From contig CP060754.1 in NCBI GenBank assembly GCA_023205875.1, positions 310,001 to 374,000 of the forward strand: 64,000 bases of DNA, written 5' to 3'. Origin of the DNA: Chloropicon primus. Taxonomy: Eukaryota; Chlorophyta; Chloropicophyceae; Chloropicales; Chloropicaceae. Made by a program: the position numbers and the translations under genes. Shown one piece after another: positions 61,301 to 64,000 of this stretch (position 1 is the first letter of the stretch; the number at the start of each line of letters is the position of its first letter). Under the pieces are notes generated by a model. It was not told where the DNA came from, ran no database searches, and saw only the letters and a list, made by a program, of their open reading frames with translations.

Positions 61301-64000
61301 GGAACGGCGTGGTTGTGAACTTCAACGTCGGGGTTCCAGTCACGGGACCGTCACTTCCAACGGTGTTGGAGACGACCGCAACATTGTTTCCTACGAGGGA
61401 TTCGTCGTTGAACTCGTAGTACACGATCTTGTCCTTGTTCGCCTCCTCCCCTCCGCCAACCGCAGAATTGAAACCGTAACCAGAGTCAGCCATTCCATCT
61501 GCGTTTCTGTTTACGGAGTACTTGCCCCACATGTAAAATTCGATTTCGCACGTCGTGAGGACCTTGCTCCATACAGAGAACTCGTCGTACATGGCAGTCA
61601 TCGTACCCTTGGCCCCAAGGAGAATATCCGTAGTGGTTGCAAGGTCCACGCCCGCGGCGGTGCCCTCGACGTTGCCATCGATCGTCAGCACAGCATCTCC
61701 ACCGCTCGTGAAAGAGAGGGAGACGTAGGCCCACGAGCCTACTGACAAGGCCTTGTTGCTCGTGATGAAAGTCGCTCCAACGCTGCTTATCAGCTTCAAA
61801 TGACCTGAAGAGGAGAGCTTCACCTCGAAGAGCTTGCCAGATTCACCAGACATGGCATAATTATCGTAGAAACCAAATACGCTTGGCTCCGTGCTGAATG
61901 TGACGTCCTCTGGATGCACCCAGAAGCCGACCGTGCCACCCGAAGTGAGCTTGTTGGCCACCTCGGCAATCACACTGTCCTTGGAGGTGTCCAAACTCAA
62001 CGCAATTTCCATCTGGTACAGAGGAACGTACAGCGATTCCATGGCGCCGCCGTTGGAGACCTTCACAAGGCTCGCGGAAGCTTCTTTCGAGCCAGGAGCA
62101 ACGCACTTGATGGTCTCTTCATCCTCGAACGTGGCTCTCACCACGTGATCTCCGATGTGGCACTTGAGATACTGCGATTTAGCGAAGTTGTCGCCCTTCA
62201 CCGTGACTTCTGTTCCTCCGTTGACGTGGACCACCCCCGGCGATGCCTTGTGTGGGCACGCAGCAATAGTAGGCGATGGCAGGAAGGCGAACTGAATGCT
62301 TCCCGACGTGCAGTCGGTCTGGCACGCTTGTCCGTTGTGACTTCCCGTCTCATCACCCACAGTTTGACCTTTGGCATCAAAGGCAAGGGTGGAGATGTCC
62401 TGCTTGCTGGCGGCCTTGTGCGCCGCGTAATCGTTGAACTTGTAGTACGCCACAAGGCCAGTCTCCGAGCTCGCGGCCAGGGGCGTGAACACCTTCGTGG
62501 ACAGCTCCGTGGCACTGAGGCCCCTGGAATACACGAAGACTTCGTTGATGTACCCAGTGAAGGGGTTCGACGAGGTGTACGAGCCCATGAAGAAGAAGCC
62601 AGTAGCTCCAGTGTTCGAGGCCAGCACAGTCCCCACGCTCAAGGCTTTGCCGGTGCTCGACGTGCCCAAGTTCAAAGCCGTGTTCCTGTGGTAGTTTCTG
62701 GAAGTAGAGGAGAAAGACAACTTCTCCGCGCCGTCCAAGTAGAGGGAAACCGTTCCGTCCGTCTCAATGGTGAAGGCGGCGTGGTGCCAGGTGTTTGTGC
62801 AGAAAATTGGATCCGTAGACAAGTCAATGCCCTGGGCGTCATCCACGTACTGCAAAGAGTAGAAGGACCCGCCGTCCTGCACGGTGTGCCCGTCATTGTA
62901 AACCTCCGGGGTGAACTTCACCCAGTTCAACTGATGGACAATGTGCTTGGTTCCCCCCGAATCCTCGTAGCCGGCGGTAAGCAATGGCATGCTCGCAGCC
63001 GCGTCGTCCTTTGGCAAGAACCACGCGCCCATGGTGACACCGCAGTCCTTGTCAAGAGAGTTGACCACCGCGGGAACGTTGACGTGGGAACCTCCACTCA
63101 TCGAGAGGACGCTGTCCGTGACAACGATCTTGTAGCACCTCTCATCTATGGTTGCCGGCACACCCAAGGTCATCGCATAGTCTATCGCCGTTGTCTTGGC
63201 ATTCTTTGCCATCCAGCACAGCTCGTAGGTGCACTCCTGGCCACTCTTTGGGGTCCAACTGAACGTCTTTCTGAAAGGATCGCCGTTGATGGCGGTCGAG
63301 TCAGTCAGGGTGGCTCCTTCAGGAAGGCTTCCCTGCGAGAGGTAGATGCTGATAGGACCGAATCCTCCGGCCTGCTTGGCATCCAAATCGAACTCAACCT
63401 TGTTCCCCGGCGAGACGTAGAAAGTCGTTCCATTCGCAGGCGTGGGCCCAGCAAAGTTGGTCATTCCCGTCAAGCCGGTTCGGTCGTCTCTCCAGTAGAC
63501 AGCGTCGTCTGTGGAGAGCATGATATCGATGCAACGGAACTTGGAAGTCACGTAATTGTCGTAGGCGTAGAAGCACACCGAAAGCTTGTCCGGCCTTGGA
63601 TCCGTCGTCTGAGTATCCGTGTTCTTCAAGCCCCAAGTGAATTGACGCTTGACGGACTTTCCATCAGACCCGACGCGCTCGTGGCTGCCAAGAACCATGT
63701 TGTACGGGCAAGTCGTCTCCGAAGTCGCCTCGGCAGCCGTGCAAGCCGCATTCGTCGTTCCGGGGACCGTGAAGCTGTCTCCCGTGTAAAGGCTTGATCC
63801 ATAGATGAAGAGCTCGGTGCAGTCATCGTTGTCCTTAGCAACAAGGTTGAAAGACACCTCTTGTCCCTTCTTTGCCTGAACCACAGCGTTGTTGTTCGCG
63901 TTCACGTTGCAGGGAGTCTTGCCGTCCAATCCGTTCGTTCCGCACTCTGCCTCGTCCACCCAGACAGGGGCAGTGTTATACTTGCAGGAAGAGATCGCGG
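52365..64000 (-). CDS. giant extracellular-type multidomain protein (LamG, IPT, SUEL lectin, PA14, filamin, DUF2341, Kelch), N-terminus beyond window
   Basis: A single uninterrupted frame of more than 11.6 kb (over 3870 residues), open to the window edge, so the N-terminus and signal peptide are not seen. Modules in order, numbered from base 63959 and approximate: seven concanavalin/LamG-like domains (first GGSHVNVPAVVN...GYINEVFVYSRG, about 286-480; others at 650, 1035, 1523, 1886, 2220 and 2660); IPT/TIG folds (about 560, 953, 1773); SUEL-type galactose-binding lectins (about 1415-1518, with SFGRP...CLGKTSCSVPA, and 2873-2951); a PA14 domain (about 2090-2216, TFYVTADDGVTLSVADSVVI); filamin-type repeats (about 2453-2596 and 3100-3223); DUF2341 (about 3281-3381); and Kelch repeats at the C-terminus (MYIFGGER, MYIYGGRS, MYIYGGYL, to FHNNLYNYHVDL). 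No membrane helix was noticed in this part. Likely a secreted or cell-surface adhesion/matrix protein; function inferred from modules only. Confidence 0.85.
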   Translation of the reverse strand, partial: AISSCKYNTAPVWVDEAECGTNGLDGKTPCNVNANNNAVVQAKKGQEVSFNLVAKDNDDCTELFIYGSSLYTGDSFTVPGTTNAACTAAEATSETTCPYNMVLGSHERVGSDGKSVKRQFTWGLKNTDTQTTDPRPDKLSVCFYAYDNYVTSKFRCIDIMLSTDDAVYWRDDRTGLTGMTNFAGPTPANGTTFYVSPGNKVEFDLDAKQAGGFGPISIYLSQGSLPEGATLTDSTAINGDPFRKTFSWTPKSGQECTYELCWMAKNAKTTAIDYAMTLGVPATIDERCYKIVVTDSVLSMSGGSHVNVPAVVNSLDKDCGVTMGAWFLPKDDAAASMPLLTAGYEDSGGTKHIVHQLNWVKFTPEVYNDGHTVQDGGSFYSLQYVDDAQGIDLSTDPIFCTNTWHHAAFTIETDGTVSLYLDGAEKLSFSSTSRNYHRNTALNLGTSSTGKALSVGTVLASNTGATGFFFMGSYTSSNPFTGYINEVFVYSRGLSATELSTKVFTPLAASSETGLVAYYKFNDYAAHKAASKQDISTLAFDAKGQTVGDETGSHNGQACQTDCTSGSIQFAFLPSPTIAACPHKASPGVVHVNGGTEVTVKGDNFAKSQYLKCHIGDHVVRATFEDEETIKCVAPGSKEASASLVKVSNGGAMESLYVPLYQMEIALSLDTSKDSVIAEVANKLTSGGTVGFWVHPEDVTFSTEPSVFGFYDNYAMSGESGKLFEVKLSSSGHLKLISSVGATFITSNKALSVGSWAYVSLSFTSGGDAVLTIDGNVEGTAAGVDLATTTDILLGAKGTMTAMYDEFSVWSKVLTTCEIEFYMWGKYSVNRNADGMADSGYGFNSAVGGGEEANKDKIVYYEFNDESLVGNNVAVVSNTVGSDGPVTGTPTLKFTTTPFLAPSFSAKRPITSTCASTTIGYDTNARLQFQSQNLGFGPNSAFSYPLPSPSTCGEYYDYLRDQNIPFDGYDDVTVYGFGFAPSAFLKCKQDDEVIDAVFKNYDEIACKSTGFANPAEYSLAVSNHALPSCSITPSFLAVPTPVEAKEAAMSFSASNDYVYIDNISSGLNNTGVTFGAWFYPASLMTGSEGVLACFAEACDLTTSTKSQICAMYQNGQVYLQSDLPDTPYGDLDFSNVTKVGTTVTVDEWHYFEISVEPREMVTEVASDLVYPDTGLAKGITMKASLAVDGAKLAGDIRVPGLPVAGGRFFVGGMECEGSAVTLGRSFNGFVDEVRIFATPNYSSDWTSRLTGQALSDVFAYYRFNANTGDSSGKYTVEPAVTSVPEASKANSFKAAYIKGAKVSLIEAPWEPLTLKEVDVKESALTSDSKIATVTGFNVAKTKSLQCVFAMPSSKGTTTVTTAATYVSGTSVTCPLPSTDMPGMATMQAGNPTALGSAEITYRDSVLDFEGDVVKSSKVVGGSADEDQTLTMTCPSGLRIDMVEFASFGRPTKGNNEGVTNCDGTTSTNEFDFSTYETAAGCHSDTDQAPHFTQDIVENYCLGKTSCSVPAKTSVFGDPCPSEGKWLSASVRCSDRYLTKDYVEANAVAEKLTGTEYSFGAWVYPRAKVGIQGLLSFGSKVPSSVLNAGLLQFKSDGAKGVFYYYDDCIYDVAMKDAQGQNLEVDVNKWYHVMVTISGTNEGSLYLDGVKKASFSTTCRPKSDGTGFFVMGMDMDDLMYPKEYFDGLMDEVRVYDRALTETEMASVKCYDTFNAVPSLVSHFNFNNPASAKFATDVVGSVKGTFSASSETTYDTTAHSFVGSDDTHASYAYAGLPWFPSAVTKVSSGMGSHAGAAVGPLRGGNTITIEGVNFAEKTKVYFESSTEQNVISKYVSDMLIEVTLATSSGNDTISHGQYVTKPLTVQQHDDYKCSSPAQPYATSYTYENKFSKTLSVDDVHSGLTCWFPLAGGLKDVSGNGNDAATSGNVTQTNNRNGIEKAAYELSNSASLDMQACSASSKFLAMWVMFGEEDFPTTCSAQEVFEDTIGYPGCLAESGKSHAEVVPNAWKFVAGTKEKTYVNGVLVNGASAYSNVITEFFDTGKISGRQKIVVDDVWIYDRELSETEVVMLYDTDGYALSLGEASETTVTVPFSSGGTPAGAKGLLAQVYGGAKDYNYIASKIDLTWGTNNFNDEIWSFNASGYVYAPVDSLYTFYVTADDGVTLSVADSVVIQDPDYAGTARALSGTMDLSAGWHAIEILYTDKSGDASLKLEYSSSGSAVPRQVIPSENLRAGTGPITIGAWIKPDKVSGLLSISSQDDAIDFSVNDGSLSASFNVVEPSTDCACSGVCIYREHKSLKSLVLKDEWQHVAVSYDGKTMSFFVNGVLTEQKVFSREAMIVPTDGDFVVGGGFSGLLYDFAVYNKAVATTAEMKPITECLPRTDSDLSVYLSLNEGTGTYADNVASDHFLDATLVKPAWVPNVCGHYKASSATTKVIGTALTRMIAGQCGLVTIAAHDKCGSKMKSGGDGFTIEIIGPLHVHTEMKILNVGDGITDLGDGSYLANITLQDAGYYKVYAKLNGVDIQSGGYKTYVQPFITGPASYIFDDTDLLGIKETETSFAGVPVTYTLQTVDKYGNLRTSGCDLDEPQVSFEGPVPFAGSTTDNMDGTYSVTYNAPVTGQYRMGVTASNFSVCQYGGYTCKGGSQSSTEYCSLGKPATGGDCKFCVDVKEGSSLSLSGDSTYATFADSDELDLTDSFTISAFVKKTGTSGYAKEYIVSKQSEHSGKGYWFALLAISGEKYNLEAGVYVGSETFRIAKSEVTLSASSWAHLSVTYDGTKFQLFMDGTLLATKSFDDEEPKYQKRSSQAVHVGKYFKGLIDNVMIHSAVLADPQGTSLCPQNVKAVDDHLVAYYRFNEGYSHLTKDSSKHNNDGVIGLVCDKATENKAISLKCPTGTKITEILYANFGENEGGCGNYQADCVSSTSNSVVEAACLNKESCAVTASTAVFGNICKGRARSLAVNAVCSSSSTSGWSTDTAPTNVGKFKLDTPECPYSASIQGKLPAALKTSGDCSAWSMGSAVAGETKVFAATVSDVCGYPGYAPPADLALTSQISFAGYLDTSVAAECGHIAVTTPAALPVTSTFSGDGEPCGRFGDVYMFSYTPSHAGDGQLKITSGASTFVDSTIAIAPGAISAKESAVSGHLTAAEAGVPTTIVVEPKDAFGNPMVGTKDYSSSFQYSATDLNGQAYAAKVSVEKEAGQTYKFTVTYPSAGSYYLALYVDEAIMEGFPTVINVAKPALREAITYGNKPVTRFEHSMESRPSNGDLYVFGGATHQGSYAGDTWKWKSTNADDDWKYRRTIKVTGKTTDYIVEFDLDTHGMIQDGKLKPDCSDVLFHSKEGSELQYFMAPSGVSGCGTTSTTIYVSLTSAQDEFYMYYGNHKKSSTPSTSMFEYFEDFEGDTLPETFTLETDTCATAGDISGFTTSSDVSVTGSKSLKVDAENTIGGSIKTVTSNLTKFRLKYYFFDTLCEGIHFLSPDFEACTALGGSKVESSAGSAIGVYSSSNPSKYAYSSPWKAGASSRKFGFNEFYLVDDDTNLKMYVDGQLTAETAATDLDKIFIRGTTAAGSSKGSVGYYDTIIATSYDPAVSVQMGGEDAVSYSPDAGWESVGLSSPPPKRQAHASVVYGDSMYIFGGERSAYFYSDLWKYDFAADAWSFIPVKNMSSSLGRYDHSAVVHEDCMYIYGGRSPDPQGDFWKYDFKLQTWNVMPTSEGMGPRFGHVAVVSGDKMYIYGGYLHDSEKLTTELWSFDFKSSKWTLVGPRRTNFGESYVMDPSDAISFPSVLPPERHSGVGVAFGSHIVVVGGAGGADMGTELGDAYVFDAEKKAWTALILPSDNEAGLQRYDSAGASFGTDKIALFGGHGKGEFHNNLYNYHVDL

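Noticed and set aside
61914-63797. Plus-strand frame of over 600 codons opposite the giant protein
   Set aside because: Arg/Val/His-rich antisense shadow. The minus-strand frame has clear domains throughout.

Overview
This is a gene-dense eukaryotic nuclear contig holding about 33 protein genes in 64 kb. Intergenic gaps are often under 300 bp. Introns are few and short (about 100-500 bp, GT-AG). The host is most likely a unicellular green alga. It has CP12, a PsbP-like lumenal protein with a twin-arginine signal, and a plastid-type class I aldolase behind a simple (not bipartite) transit-like leader, which points to a primary plastid. TGTAA, the usual green-algal polyadenylation signal, follows several stops (for example 17370, 32309, 40823, 52261, and on the minus strand 27060, 32295, 34773). 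Two flagellar genes (KATNIP and DRC4/GAS8) and a SCAR/WAVE gene suggest a lineage that makes or recently made motile cilia. I cannot name the genus.

Layout. 1-12.2 kb: the 3' part of a CSB/ERCC6 remodeller, a plasma-membrane-type Ca2+-ATPase, DAD1, RPL38, a TEY MAP kinase, a PsbP-like protein, a four-exon Mn-superoxide dismutase and a DUF2301 membrane protein. 12.2-19.3 kb: an unknown zinc-ribbon-like protein, the spliceosomal cyclophilin CWC27 (broken by a 12-G run), GMP synthase, organellar RadA, and a VMA21 gene whose stop codon overlaps the RadA start codon. 19.7-34.7 kb: KATNIP, a glycosyltransferase-2 fragment, succinyl-CoA ligase alpha, a SCYL1-type pseudokinase, V-ATPase c'', an eIF5B carrying an extra tRNA-binding domain, a PHT4-like anion transporter and CP12. 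34.8-45.2 kb: SCAR/WAVE, an unknown gene, DRC4, COX6B, plastid aldolase, a SRPBCC protein and a five-unit polyubiquitin gene. 45.7-52.1 kb: a Gln/Met/Asn-rich protein with a TIME FOR COFFEE-like motif, a gene-poor 1.3 kb stretch, a FAM185A-like beta-solenoid protein, a protein with four RRxS motifs, and a PITH protein. 52.4-64 kb: one uninterrupted frame of more than 11.6 kb for a giant extracellular-type protein with LamG, IPT, SUEL-lectin, PA14, filamin, DUF2341 and Kelch modules. It runs off the window edge.

Most genes are unrelated housekeeping genes and do not form one pathway. The links that do exist are V-ATPase assembly and rotor (VMA21, c''), Calvin-cycle enzyme and regulator (aldolase, CP12), cilium (KATNIP, DRC4) and mitochondrial energy metabolism (succinyl-CoA ligase, COX6B, MnSOD). 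I saw no viral elements, transposons, CRISPR arrays, tRNAs or rRNAs. The most notable observations are the eIF5B/tRNA-binding-domain fusion, the VMA21-RadA overlap that suggests a dicistronic mRNA, and the giant multidomain surface-type protein.
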